In this document: positions 49,059 through 61,195 of the stretch, piece after piece | How positions within the stretch are numbered: the first letter of the stretch is position 1 | Layout of the letters: every line of letters begins with the position of its first letter | DNA from: Quillaja saponaria | Taxonomy: Eukaryota; Streptophyta; Magnoliopsida; Fabales; Quillajaceae | NCBI GenBank assembly: GCA_029379385.1 | Contig: CM055611.1 | Span: 7,750,001-7,814,000, forward strand | Length of the DNA stretch: 64,000 nt | Direction: 5' to 3' | Program-made: the position numbers and the translations under genes | Notes under the pieces: model-generated | The model's input: only the letters and a program-made list of their open reading frames with translations | Databases searched by the model: none | Told to the model about the DNA's origin: nothing

Positions 49059-51241
49059 TCTTAGTGGTTAGTGTTGTTGGGGTGGATAAGAATTCATGAA
49101 CAAGAGCAAAGAGTGATTGGTTGATGCTATGGGTTAAGGAGTTAATGAAAATGATTTTGAATAAAGGAGTATTAGTTTTGGGTTTAGTGTTTGGAAAATA
49201 AAAGTTAAGTAGCTTTTGAAGGGTTGTAGGGGCAGATCTCGTGGGCTAGAAAAATCTAGTGTTTCAAGTGCTTTCGAGGCTAAATTAAATTAAGGGTTCA
49301 AAAGACAAATTAGGATCATGAGATGTTGTCTATAAAATTTCGTAGCTTGATTCCAAATATGTTGTTAGTTAGAGCTGTTAGACTACAGCTAGGTCATACA
49401 AGATTTTTCATGCCCTATTTTTGGTTCATGTAAGGAATTGAGTAGGTTCAAGACTAATTTTAGGAAAATTTTCTAAATAAGAAAGATAGTTATACTTGTC
49501 TATTAATAAACTCGACAAACAGAATTAAATTTTGTTTTTCCTACAGAAAGTTATGTTCAATTAGATAAAGTTATGTTCAATTAACTAAGGTAAGGTCATA
49601 ACTGTCCAAAATCCTGCATTTTACGGAATTTAATGCAACTTTAAAGAATAAACTATATTGATATACACATCTAAAAATTACAAATGATATACCATTATAA
49701 AGGTACAAGTGTCTAGTATTTATTAAATTTTACGAAACTACATTTGGAATTTCCTAGAGAAAAATATGATCGTTAAAGTGAACACTAGTCCAAACCTCAA
49801 GTTTGGACAATTTTAGCATCTCTAACTCGCTAGTGCTTTTTATCTTTGCCAATAAGTTCCTTCTACCCTATGCATTTTCAAGACATTTCAAATGTCTCTT
49901 CATTATTAACCTTATCACATAAACTACAATTCATATTAATTGACATGTAATAGCTTAATGGAAAACTTTCATAAAGAAATCTATACTAGTTGAGATATAA
50001 GCTTAGTATTTAAAAGATTATAACAATAACGTTTATGAACTAAGTATTATTTGAAAATATTAATTTCAGTTCCGGATTCTAATGAGTACTTGATGAGACG
50101 CGTGAACGCAAGTGTAAGTGACGAATGGAATTGGTTACGGGTTAATAGTTAATTGTTGCCCTTCGGGGCTAGATGATTATGTGTAATTAAATGTGCAATT
50201 TGAATATATGTGATATATATATATAAATGAGCAAGCACTGTATTTCAGTGATTTATTTGAATTATGGTTGTTTGATATTGGTTGTGGTTGATAAGGGCCA
50301 ACAAAGTGAATTTTTTATGAAAATGATTTTTTTTTATCTTCAAAATTAAAACTCTAGGTGCACCTAGGAGACTCTGATTTGAAATCCTGAAATATTCTTA
50401 TTCTGATAAATGTTTTTTTTAGTTGAGTGCTCAGCCTCAGTGGGATGGCTTATGTACGGAGATTAATTTGTTAAGCAGACTCGTAAATGCCCAGTAAGGG
50501 GTGATACTGTTATGCAGGGCTGGGTTACACGTTGGCCCTTTGTTTGCTTAGCATGTTATGATTGCTTTGATTAGTTTGTGAACCTGTTAATCGTATGAGT
50601 TGTGAATTTATAACGATTATAAAAAAATATATGTGTATTCTGAATTAAATCATAATGTTACTATATATGTTATATACTTGTGTTGAGTGATGATAGTACC
50701 CTCTGGGTACAATTCTCTACTCACGAAATCCGTAGGACTCACCCCTCTTGTGTGGATATTCTTTTTTTTAGTAACAAGACTTCAAAGGAAGTTATCCACA
50801 AATACGAGGTTTTGCTATGGATTTAATGACAAGGTATTCCTTGGAATCCCATACTTGGAGTCAATGATGAAAGTTTGCAGTCACATTATAACTGTGGATG
50901 TCAAATTTGGTATGATGTAGTATTCTAGTACTTGACTTGTTGATGATGTGAACAAAGCAGAGCTTCTTATTGTTTTTGTATTGTTGTTGTTTATGAACAA
51001 AAGTTTATAAGATTGTACTTTAAGGCATGTTCCATATTGCCAGGAACCTCTACCAAAATTTTCAGTAAGTTGTGATTTGTGTCAATCAACAAACTTTTAA
51101 ATGTTAACTTTTGTGTTAATAAGTTCTTAGTTTTTTTCACTGATTGGTCAAGAGTCATGGTCGATCCTTTATTTGAGTCAAGGTTATGGAGGTTTAGTTA
51201 CCATTCATCCAGCTAGTCATGCTTCCGTGAGATGTGTGACA
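49059..51241 (+). repeat. 3' LTR, truncated at its 5' side
   Basis: Homology to the 5' LTR begins at TCTTAGTGGTTAG (49059; 46197 in the 5' LTR), so about 1.3 kb of LTR start is missing. It ends GATGTGTGACA at 51241 next to the TTATT target copy. It keeps two segments absent from the 5' LTR. Confidence 0.85.
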
Positions 51242-51246
51242 TTATT

Positions 51247-52350
51247 CTTGATTGTTTTGTTCTCTCTTCCTTATAAATTTATGTATCTATAGTTTATTGT
51301 ATTTATCTGGATATTTGATTAAATTCCTAAATAAATAAATAAATATATATATATTTTTCCAACACTTACGAATTTTATGAAAGACAGATTTTTAATTTTT
51401 TTTAAAAACTTGGAAGTTTTGTCTCATGAGTCCATGTCAGGAAAAGAAAAGAAAAATCCATATCATTGATGCTTTTGAAAAAGCATTTTAGAAATTTGTA
51501 AAATAATCAGTAAATGTTGTAAGATAAACAAAATGAAAAAAGAAAAATAAATACCTTTTCATTAGTTGCCATCAATATGCAATTTAAGAATTTGTAAAAT
51601 AACTAAAAAATGATGAAAAACAAAAGAAAAAAAATTACCATGTAAGAAAGAGGAAAAAAACAAAAAACAAAACAAAACAAAAAGATGATGATTAAAAAAA
51701 GCGTCATGTCCCTTTGTTTTTTGATTAGTTTCTTTTATTTATTTTTTACATTCATTTCATTTCATTATTATTTCTATACTTTTATTTATATTTATCTTTA
51801 TTGTTTATTAATATTGTAATATTATTCAACTAATTTAATTATATGTAACCTTTTATTTAATTATTTAATCACTCATTTTATATTAATTTTTATTATTGGA
51901 TGTACATGTGTGGTATTTTTTTAAAATAAAAAAAATACAATAATATATTATTTAACTTATTTATTAATATTAAATTAATCAACTAATTCATTTATTTGTT
52001 TATTGTTATTTATTTTATACGATATGAAATGTATTTTTGTCACTTGACTAAACTAAACTACATCCATAAAAATATGAATGAGAATTCCCACCCTTTTAGT
52101 TGAGTTTAGCAATTCCTATTTTTATGAAATAGAATTAATATAATGGAATGTGTATTCAGAATCTAAATAGTACCAAACAAAAGAAATGAAACATTACCAT
52201 TTCATGAAACATGTTTGAAATGAAATAAATATTTTTATGTATCAAACTAGCTCTTTGAAATTAATTAATATATTTAAAAGAAATGAAATGTTGTTAATTC
52301 TTACAAACTTTGGTTTGAGGAAAAAAAAGGTTTGTGGGAAAAATTCGATT
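51247..52350 (+). repeat. UGT-upstream-like block, right half
   Basis: 51380-52040 matches 7.31-8.12 kb and 55.95-56.11 kb (GTTTTGTCTCATGA, CATCAATATGCAATTTAAGAATTTG). It continues the block broken by the LTR element. Confidence 0.65.
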
Positions 52351-52361
52351 TTCTTGTAGTG
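52349..52361 (-). mobile_element. CACTA-type terminus, isolated
   Basis: TTTTCTTGTAGTG is the complement of CACTACAAGAAAA, an En/Spm CACTA end identical over 13 bases to the start at 62944. No partner end was found to its left, so the element, if real, is truncated. Confidence 0.4.
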
Positions 52362-52671
52362 ATTATGAGCCTAACCATAATATATTTAAAAAACTCAACA
52401 AGTCAAGAGTGCAATTTTTTGTCATGGAGCTAAAAGAGCCACAAATACCCATTCAATTATAATCCTAATTAAAGGAGATAATTTCTAAGGAAGCTTAGTT
52501 TTTATAGGAAAGAAATTAAAACGAAACAAATAATACTGAAAAATAAATGACATGTGAGAATATAAAAAATATATGGGGTCAAAAATATTATTAAATTATC
52601 AAATGCTTGGAGCGCGTGCCAATCTCATAAGCCAGCCAACATATGTTGTTCTTCTTCCTCCATGTCCTGCG

Positions 52672-53660
52672 CAAAGACATGATCATGATATGCATGCTTA
52701 TCAGCCACCCTCATCCATAATAATAATTTCTCATTAACAAGTAATCACAATCAATGATAAAATGGAATCTTTCCATAATTTCATAGACCTTTTGGACGAC
52801 CAGTTGACAAAATGTATACTGCCATACTTTATGTTTGTCCTTTCTGTAATCGACAAAGTTGAATACCAATATGCTAGTAGTCCGTGACACAGGCCAAATC
52901 AATCAAAAAGTGCCGTGCATAATTTGAATACTTATATGTGGTGAGATTGTTACATTCGAACTTATTGGGTTGATTGGTTTAATTGTGAACTTGTTTGGTA
53001 TTGTCTCCAGGAAAATGTTGTGTTGTTGTGTTTAGGAAATTATTTGTGAATATTAATCTGTATAAATTGTCAAAAATAGAAATTCTTTTTTAAATCATAA
53101 TTAAAATTCTTTTCATATATTTTTAACTATATCAACTAATTTTCTTGTAATTCATCTATATTTTTAACAAAGACATGATCATGATATGCATGCTTATCAG
53201 CCACCTTCATCCATAATAATAATTTCTCATTAACAAGTAATCACTATCAATGATAAAATGGAATCTTTCCATAATTTCATAGACCTTTTGGACCACAAGT
53301 TAACAGAATATATACTGTCATACTTTATGCTTGTGCTTTCTGTAATCGACAAAGTTGAATACCAATATGCTAGTAGTCAGTGTATCAATCAAAAAGAGTC
53401 GTGCATAAGTTGAATACTAATATGTTGTGAGATTGTTACTTTCCAACTTAAAATAATTGGGTTGATTGTTTAATTGTGAACTCGTTTGGTATTGTCTCCA
53501 GGAAAATGTTGTGAGATTGTTGTGTTTCGGAAATTATTTGTGAATATTAATCTGTATAAATTGTCAAAAATTGATATTTTTTTTATCAATTATAATTAAA
53601 ATTCTTTTAATATATAACTATATCAACTAATTTTGTTGTAATTCATCTATATTTAAAATT
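52672..53660 (+). repeat. 496-bp tandem duplication
   Basis: CAAAGACATGATCATGATATG starts at 52672 and again at 53168. The copies stay alike through CTTTCCATAATTTCATAGACC, CTGTAATCGACAAAGTTGA and AACTATATCAACTAATTTT. The 52711-52902 minus-strand ORF is inside and has no domain. Confidence 0.9.
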
Positions 53661-55960
53661 TTGAACATGTACACAGTTAGAGACTTTTAGAACAAAATTT
53701 GGTTGGACCAAATGCTTTGATGGTCATGGATTAGAGTCAAGTATATGTCTATTATCGTTTGAAAACATTTACTTGAAGATTATTCTTACAGTAAACTCTC
53801 ATGAAAAAAAAAAAAAAAAAAAACCATAAATAATAAAAATTCACCGTTTGAGGCACTTAACTTTTTATTAAAAAAAACTGTCACTATAGTCACCGAAAAA
53901 TGACACTTAAAAGTAGAAATTCTTTTTTATAGATCGTAATTAAAATTCTTTTCCTATATTTTTAGCTATATCAACTAATTTTGTTATATTTCATCTAAAT
54001 TAAAAATTTTGAACATGTACACTGTTATAAGATTTTTAGACGCAAAATTTGGTTGGACCAAATGCATTGATGGTGATGGATTAGGATCAAGTATATGTCT
54101 ATTATCATTTCAAAACATTTACTTGAAGATTATTCTTAAAGTAAACTCTCACCAAAAAAAAAATTTCACCATTTGAGGCACTCAAAAACAGAAATTGTTT
54201 TTTATAGATCATATAATTAAAATTCTTTCCATATTTATTTAACTATATCAACTAATTTTGTTCTATTCCATCTAAATTTAAAATTTTAAACATGTACACA
54301 GTTAGAGACTTTTAGACGCAAAATTTGGTTGGACCAAATGCTTTGATCGTCATGGATTAGAGTCAAGTATATGTCTATTATCATTTGAAAATATTTACTT
54401 GAAGATTATTCTTAAAGTAAACTCTCACAAAAAAAAAAACATATATAAATAAAAATTCACCATTTGAGGCACTTAATTTTTTATAAAAACTAAAAAAAAA
54501 AACTGTTACTATAGTCATCGAAAATGGCACTTAAAAGTAGAAATTCTTTTTTATAGATCATAATTAAAATTCTTTTCATAGATTTTTAACTATATCAACT
54601 AATTTTGCTGTATTCCATCTAAATTATAAATTTTGAACATGTACACTGTTAGAGACTTTTAGACACAAAATTTGGTTGGACCAAATGCTTTGATGGTGAT
54701 GGATTAGTATCAAGTATATTTCTATTATCGTTTTTCAAAACATGTACTTGAAGATTATTCTTAAAGTAAACTCTCACAAAATAAAATAAAGAATGAAAAA
54801 AAGTTCACTATTTGAGGCACTCAATTTTTTATTAAAAAAACTGTGACTATAGTTACTGGAAAATAGCACTCAAAAATAGAAATTCTTTTTTATAGATCAT
54901 ATAATTAAAATTCTTTCCATATTTTTTTTTAACTATATCAACTAATTTTGTTCTATTCCATCTAAATTTAAAATTTTGAACATGTACACTGTTACAGACT
55001 TTTAGACGCAAAATTTGGTTGGACCAAATGTTTTGATGGTGATGGATTAGGGTCAAGTATATGTCTATTCTAATTTCCAAGTTCTAATTTCAGTTGTTAG
55101 AGTGAGAGACCAAAACTTCATTATTATTATTATTATAATAATAATGTATATATATATATTTTATTTTTTTAAGACAAACTCATAATTGGTTTCCCATGAG
55201 GTGCTTTTCTCCCATACACTTTTGTACAATTTTGAGACCTCGAAGTATTCTGGGCAAATTTGTAAACTCGACTTTTATGAATAGTTAATTATTGTTTGAA
55301 AACATTTACTTGAAGATCATTCTTAAAGTAAACTCCCACCAAAATATATATATATATATTCACGCATTTGAGACACTCAATTTTAAAAAAAAAACTGTCA
55401 TTATAATCACTGCAAAATAATGACATGACATTATTTTTTATACATTATCATTGATTTTTTTATTTATATTTTTTTTGTTCTCTCTTCACTAAAATTTTGT
55501 ATATATATTTTACCTGATTGTTAAATCCCTAAAATTATTTGTGAATATTAATCTGTATAAACTATCAAAAATAGAAATTCTCTTGTATAGATCATAAAAT
55601 TATTTTCATATATTTTTAACTATATCAACTAATTTTGTTGTATTCCATCTAAATTTAAAATTTTGAACATGTACACTGTTACTTTTAAAAGCAAAATTTG
55701 GTTAAACTAAATGCCTTGATGGTGATGGATTACGGTCAAGTATCTGTCCATTGCATTTTCCAAGTCCTAATTTCGGTTGCTGGGACAAATGAAAACCTTT
55801 GCTCCAAGATCATTCTTAAAGTAAACTCTCGAAAAAAAAATCACCATTTGAGATTCTCAATTTTTTAAGAAAACTGTGACTCACTGTGATTATATATATA
55901 TATATTATTTTTAGTCTTTCCTATCAGGAGAGAATACTTACAAATTTAATAGATGACTGA
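53600..55960 (+). repeat. ~345-bp tandem array upstream of the UGT gene
   Basis: AACTATATCAACTAATTTT recurs at 53617, 53964, 54241, 54588, 54931 and 55618, giving steps of 347, 277, 347, 343 and 687 bp. Each unit carries TTTTGAACATGTACAC-GTTA, TTTGGTTGGACCAAATGC, CAAGTATATGTCTATT and CATTTACTTGAAGATTATTCTT. The last interval holds extra sequence (55080-55540) resembling 6.92-7.3 kb. The array ends about 0.5 kb before the UGT start codon. Confidence 0.9.
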
Positions 55961-56349
55961 TTTTTTTTTTTTCTTTAAGGATTTAGAAGTTTTGTCTCAT
56001 GATGCCATGTCGGGAAAAAAAAACAGAAAAATTAAAAAAAAAGGAAAAAACTATGTCATCGATGCTTTCCAAGAAGTATTTTAGAAATTTGCAAGAATAA
56101 TCAGGTAAATGTAAAAAACAAATAGAAAAAAAAATAAACAATTACAATGTTATTTGTGGCCAAATAAGTAATTTTTGTGTACCAAACTAGTTCTTAGAAA
56201 TTCAATACTAGTTTGGATAACCATATTATATTTAAAAAAGAAATTGGTGATGAATAAATTTATCTAATGTTCTCATCACATCCATTCCACATAAGTTGGG
56301 TGGTTATTAATTAGGACAAAGTTGTAATTCATGCTAAATTTTTTTCCTT

Positions 56350-56356
56350 TATAAAG
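56350..56356 (+). promoter_or_regulatory. Probable TATA box of the plus-strand UGT gene
   Basis: TATAAAG lies 70 bp before ATG 56421, a normal spacing for a plant TATA box and a short 5' UTR. Confidence 0.5.
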
Positions 56357-56420
56357 ACAAACAATAATATATCCATGTATAGACAAAGAGAGAAGAGATA
56401 TAGTTATTAACCACACAAAC

Positions 56421-59103
56421 ATGGAGAAGGCAAGGAAGGCCTGCAAACCTCATTGTATTGTCTTAGCCTATCCAGGTCAAGGCCACATAAATCCTCAGCT
56501 ACAATTCTCGAAACGTTTAGAGCACAAAGGAGTTAAAGTCACACTGGTTACTACTCGCTTCATCTCCAAATCCTTACTTAATTATAAAGAACCTAGTTCT
56601 AGTATTATTGAACTTGAGACCATCTCAGATGGTTTCGATGATGGCGGGGTTGCAGATGCTGAGAGCAGTGAGGCCTATTTGGACCGGTTTCGGCAAGTAG
56701 GGCAACAAACTCTAAGCTGAGCTACTTGAAAAACTTGGTAGGCTCAGGGAACCCAGTTGATTGTATTGTTTGTAATGCATTCTTGCCTTGGGCTCTTGAC
56801 ATTGCCAAGCAATTTGGGTTAATTGGAGCTCTTTTTTTTACTCAATGTAATGCTGTCAACAATATATACTACCATATCCAACAAGGAAAGCTGAAACTCC
56901 CTTTGTCTGGTACTGAATTTTCAATTCCTGGATTGCCAGTAACACTTGCAGCTAATGATTTGCCATCTTTCTTGTCTGCATTTGGAACCGTACCCAGCTT
57001 TTTTTGATATGGTAGTGGGTCAGTTCTCCAACATTGAAAGAGCTGATTGGATCCTCTGCAATACAATTCATGAGTTAGAACCAGAGGTAAGTATATATGA
57101 CACTTAATTCACAAGGCTTTGGTGATAACATGGTATATATGTGGTTTAGCATGAAAATATACGAATAAATTTCTTTTGTAGAACACCATGGGGCTGCTGT
57201 GTGCTTTACTCCAATTTAGGGACGGTAATGGATCGGATTGGTCCGACCCGACTTGATCTAAAAACACATTGGATCAAACTCAATTCAACTAAATATGATT
57301 CATAATATATATATATATATAACTTTGTTCATGATTTTAAATTTTTACATCAGTCACAAATGAAAGGTAATTGTAAGCTAAAGTAAACTAATCAGTTTGT
57401 TTTTTAAATATTAATTTAGTATGTGTAAAGTTCAATATGTAATGGTAGATAATAACTGTCTTATTTTTTTAGTCAATTAACTTATTAAATTAAGTATATT
57501 GATTAGGAGAGTAATTATGTTAATAAATATCAATAAGTTCAATACGTTGACCCCACCAATTCTCTTAATTTTACCTAACTAATTCTTAATTTTATGTGTG
57601 TTTTATTGTCTTATATTAATTTATACAAAATATTTAATTAAATTTATTTAGTAAAGTTTTCTAGATTATTCTTGATATTATTTTAAATTATTCTTTTATT
57701 TTATTATATAGAGTTGTACAATTTAGAAAAATAGATCAAGTAAAAAAAAATGTAGAAAAACTTAATTAAATTTGTGAGTACAAAAAAAAAAAAAAAAAAT
57801 TGTGTCTAACCCGACCTGTTTCACTGAACCATGAATCATTACATGATCAAATTTAAATCAAGAAAATGATTTAACAAATTAGACACTAATCTGATTCACT
57901 AACACTGGACCATAACGGATATCCAACTCAACCCGAAGCATTGTCATCACTATTCTAATCTATCCTATATTTCACAAGTTTCTAGTGTATGTGGGAGCTC
58001 TCTCATTTACTTTGAGTGAGCCCCACATATGGACTCACCCTATAAGAAGTATTTACAAAAACTCATAAAAACCTCATTTTTCATTCATAAAACAACCAAA
58101 TTCTATCAACCTGATAATTATATTACATAGTGTGATCATCGAGTTATAGGTTATTAGTTCAATATTTGTAACTTTTAGAAACAAAAGAAGATCGTAGTAT
58201 AGTAATTCAATAAATCTTTTGGAGTTCAAAGCAACTTACACTAAAAGCAAGAAGCTCACAATGTAATTTGATTTGGATTGACATAATTTTCATCAATGAT
58301 CTTTTCTTTTATATTTTAGAACAGTAGAATCTATCGAATGCTGAATGTAAAATTTGTTGTAGGTGACAGATTGGATGATGAAGATCTGGCCAACATTAAG
58401 GTCAATAGGACCAACCATACCATCTATGTTTTTAGACAAACAAATTGAAGATGACAAAGACTATGGTTTTAGTATCTTCAAGCTAGACACTGAGGCTTGC
58501 ATGAAGTGGCTAGATAATAAGCCAAGTGGGTCTGTAGTTTATGTCTCATTTGGCAGTCTAGCAGCTCTTGATGTTGAGCAAATGGAAGAAATAGCTTTTT
58601 GTTTAAGAGATAGTGAATGTTACTTCATATGGGTGATCAGAGAACCTGAATTAGCCAAGCTCCCCAAAGACTTTGTAAATGAGTCAAAGAAGGGTTTGAT
58701 AGTTACATGGTGCTCCCAACTACAAGTCTTAGCACATGAGGCAGTGGGATGCTTTGTGACACATTGTGGTTGGAACTCAACATTGGAAGCTTTTAGCTTA
58801 GGAGTTCCAATGATTGGTTTTCCACAATGGACAGACCAACCCACAAATGCAAAATTTATTATGGATGTTTGGAAAATAGGAATTAGAGCTCCAGTGGATG
58901 AGAAAGGAATTGTTAGAAAACAAGCTATGGAACATTGCATAAGAGATATAATGGAGAATGATAAAGGGAAGGAGATAAAGAGAAATGCTAACAAATGGAA
59001 GACAGTTGCTAGAGAAGCTGTTGATGAAGGTGGAAGTTCTGATAAGAATATTGCTGAGTTTGTGTCTGTGTTGGTTTCCTCCTCTTTGAGGTTCATATCA
59101 TAA
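56421..59103 (+). pseudogene. UGT74-like UDP-glycosyltransferase, frameshifted
   Basis: Family 1 UGTs move glucose from UDP-glucose onto small molecules in the cytosol; UGT74 members often act on carboxylates. ATG 56421 gives a normal N-terminus with catalytic His22 in PGQGH. Exon 1 runs to 57086 (CCAGAG|GTAAGT) and exon 2 from 58363 (after TTGTAG) to stop 59101-59103, phase 0; together they would give about 468 codons, the usual length. Exon 2 is open: SVVYVSFGSLA (about 58531), then a full 44-residue PSPG box (58708-58839) with HCGWNS (58762-58779) and terminal Asp-Gln, the pattern linked to glucose. Exon 1 is broken: extra bases near 56715 and 56740 and a two-base loss near 56995-57005 shift the frame (first stop TGA 56718-56720) and together restore it. 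The expected catalytic Asp is Asn (AAT, 56774-56776). UGT74 is judged from overall similarity; the exact subgroup is uncertain. Confidence 0.9.
57205..57965. mobile_element. Small non-autonomous element in the UGT intron
   Basis: The intron (57087-58362) holds a distinct segment with similar ends in inverse orientation: GGGACGGTAATGGATCGGATT (about 57220) and, on the complement, TAGTGATGACAATGCTTCGGGT (about 57952). Related GGATCGGGT-ended elements are common in plant introns (hAT-like by general form). No target duplication could be fixed. Confidence 0.4.
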
Positions 59104-59232
59104 TGCTTGGTAATAAGAATTAATAATGCTTTAAGGTGTTGCTTTGCTCCTCTATATCTGGTTTCTTTTTTTTCTTCCTGTTTTTACAAATGTTTGTCGG
59201 AATTAGCAGTAGGTTGGTTCTTGGCCTAATGC

Positions 59233-59238
59233 AATAAA
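59233..59238 (+). terminator. Polyadenylation signal, plus-strand UGT
   Basis: AATAAA 130 bp after the stop codon, in T-rich sequence. It lies between the two convergent UGT genes, so a plus-strand transcript would nearly reach the end of the other gene. Confidence 0.5.
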
Positions 59239-59348
59239 CTAAATATTTTCCTCTTCTTACTTTTTTACGTATAAAAATACATACTTTTATTTTTTTCCAA
59301 CTAATTAATTAACTTAAAAGAAAAACTGATGACAATTTCACAACAGCT

Positions 59349-61195
59349 TCAATTACTAATAGAGCAAACCAACTTGGACACAAACTCTTCAATATTTTTA
59401 TCAGAACTACCATCTTCATCAACAGCCTCCACAGCTAGTGTCTTCCATTTGTTAGCATTGCTCTTGATCTCCTTCCCTCTACCACTGTCCAATATTTCCC
59501 TTATGCAACTTTCAACCACCTGTCGTCTAACGATTCCTTTCTCATCCACATGAGTTCTAATTCCCATTTTTCAAAACATCCATTATAAACTTTGCATTTG
59601 TGCTTTGGTCTGATATTTGTCGCACTCCAATAATGGGAACTCCTAAGCCCAAAGCTTCAAGAATGGAGTTCCATCCACAATGAGTCATAAAGCATCCCAC
59701 GGATGCATGTGCTAAGACTTGTAGTTGGGGGCACCATGTAACCACTAAACCTTTCTCATTTGAAGCATTCACAAAGTCTTTGGGGAGCTTGTCTTTTTCA
59801 GATGTCCTAACTACCCAGTTAGAATGGACTCCCACAATTTTTCAAACCATTTGCTATTTCATCCATTTGCTCAGCATCAAGAGTTGCCCAACTTCCAAAA
59901 GAGACATAAACAACAGATCCATTTGACTTATCATCTAGCCATTTCATGCAAGCTTCACTCTCTGGCTTGAATATGCTAAAACCATAATCTTTGTCATCTT
60001 TTCAAGTTGCTTGTCTCAGAACATAGATGGTATGGCTGGTCCTATTGTCCTTACTGGCCACATCTTCGCCATCCAGTCTGTCGCCTATAACAAATTTTAT
60101 TTCATTTAGAATTGAATATTGGATGATTGAACCCATAAATTATAAGTTAAGATGTCTCGTCTATTTTTAAAATTCACAAACACGTCTCATTTATTTATAA
60201 AATAGTCATTTTGAAACAACACAAAAGTAATATGATTATCTCCTTATAAGATTCGGTTTTGTTATAATTAAGAAGTTTGTGTGAACCTTGAAAATAGAGG
60301 AAAAATCTGTATAATCTCAATCAAATTAAAAAAAAATAATAATAATAATAATTAATTATTTATATCTTTTCATTGCTAAGCAGATGCATAATGAAATGCT
60401 TAAGTTTATATATTATTTGGGTTTGTCAAATAATTTCGTAGGAGACTAGATATTTGAAGAAAAAATAATGCAAAGCGATTAATTATTGGTGTCGGTTTCC
60501 AAATCTTCAAAAAAAAAAAAAAAAGACTATTGGTTATGCAATTGTACTATTCATAATTAATTTACTTACCTCTGGTTCAAGCTCAAATTGTATTGCAGAG
60601 GACCCAATCAGCTTTATCAATGTTGGAAAATTGACCCACAACCATATCACGGAAACCTGGGTAGCTGGTTCCAAATGCATACAAGAATGATGGCAAATCA
60701 TAAGGAGCAAGTGGTGGCAATACAAGAAGCAAGAATTCAGTGGCAGACAAAGGGAGTTTCAGTTTTCCTTGATGGACACGGTAGTATATATTATTGACAG
60801 CATTGCATTGAGTAAAAATTGTAGATCCAATTAACCCAAATTTCTTGGCAATGTCAAGAGCCCAAGGCATGAATGAATCATAAAAAATACAATCAACTTG
60901 GTTTCCTGAGCTAGAAAGCTTCTCAAGTAACTCAGCTAGAGTTTTGGGTCCTACAAGCCAAAATCGCTCCAAGTAGGCCTTATCACTCCCAACCTCTTCA
61001 TACCCACCAGATGGTTTCGAGTAGAACAGAACTAGAGCTTGATTCTTTATGTAAGGAATTGATGATGGAGCGGGTAGTAACTAGTGTGAGTCTAACTCCT
61101 TTGTGCTCCAAACGCTTGGAGAATTGTAGCAAAGGATTAATGTGGCCTTGAGCTGGATAGGGTAAGACCAGACAATGAGCTATTTCCTTCTCCAT
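59349..61195 (-). pseudogene. UGT74-like UDP-glycosyltransferase, heavily damaged
   Basis: Second UGT74-like copy, convergent with the first (stop codons about 245 bp apart). ATG ends at 61195; catalytic His18 lies in PAQGH. Exon 1 ends at 60570 (GAG|GTAAGT, complement), exon 2 starts at 60084 after TTATAG, and the stop TGA is at 59349-59351. The intron is shorter (485 bp) and lacks the insertion of its partner. The catalytic Asp is kept (FYDSF, near 60880). The PSPG box (59605-59736) has HCGWNS and the final Asp-Gln, but PQW near its end reads RQI. Lesions: small deletion near 61005, two-base deletion near 60583, TGA for a Leu codon at 60016-60018, two-base gain near 60003, one-base gains near 59818 and 59570. 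It is therefore more decayed than the plus-strand copy. Confidence 0.9.

Larger units (their letters stand above)
44857..51241 (+). mobile_element. LTR retroelement of family A lacking gag-pol
   Basis: The element is bounded by a perfect TTATT target duplication (44852-44856 and 51242-51246). It comprises a 5' LTR (44857-47979), a primer-binding site, about 1.1 kb of non-coding interior, and a 3' LTR truncated at its inner edge (49059-51241). No gag, protease, RT, RNase H or integrase is recognisable. It sits inside a UGT-upstream-like block: the joined flanks (GACATTATTT + CTTGATTG...TTTTGTTCTCTCTT) match uninterrupted paralogous sequence at 55.43-55.49 kb. The Ty3-type assignment is by inference from LTR ends and the iMet primer site only. 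Confidence 0.85.

Noticed and set aside
53600..55960. Regular array as a CRISPR
   Set aside because: Units are whole ~345-bp tandem copies without spacer structure, in a plant genome.
59329..59553. Plus-strand ORF opposite the minus UGT end
   Set aside because: It is the antisense shadow of UGT exon 2.
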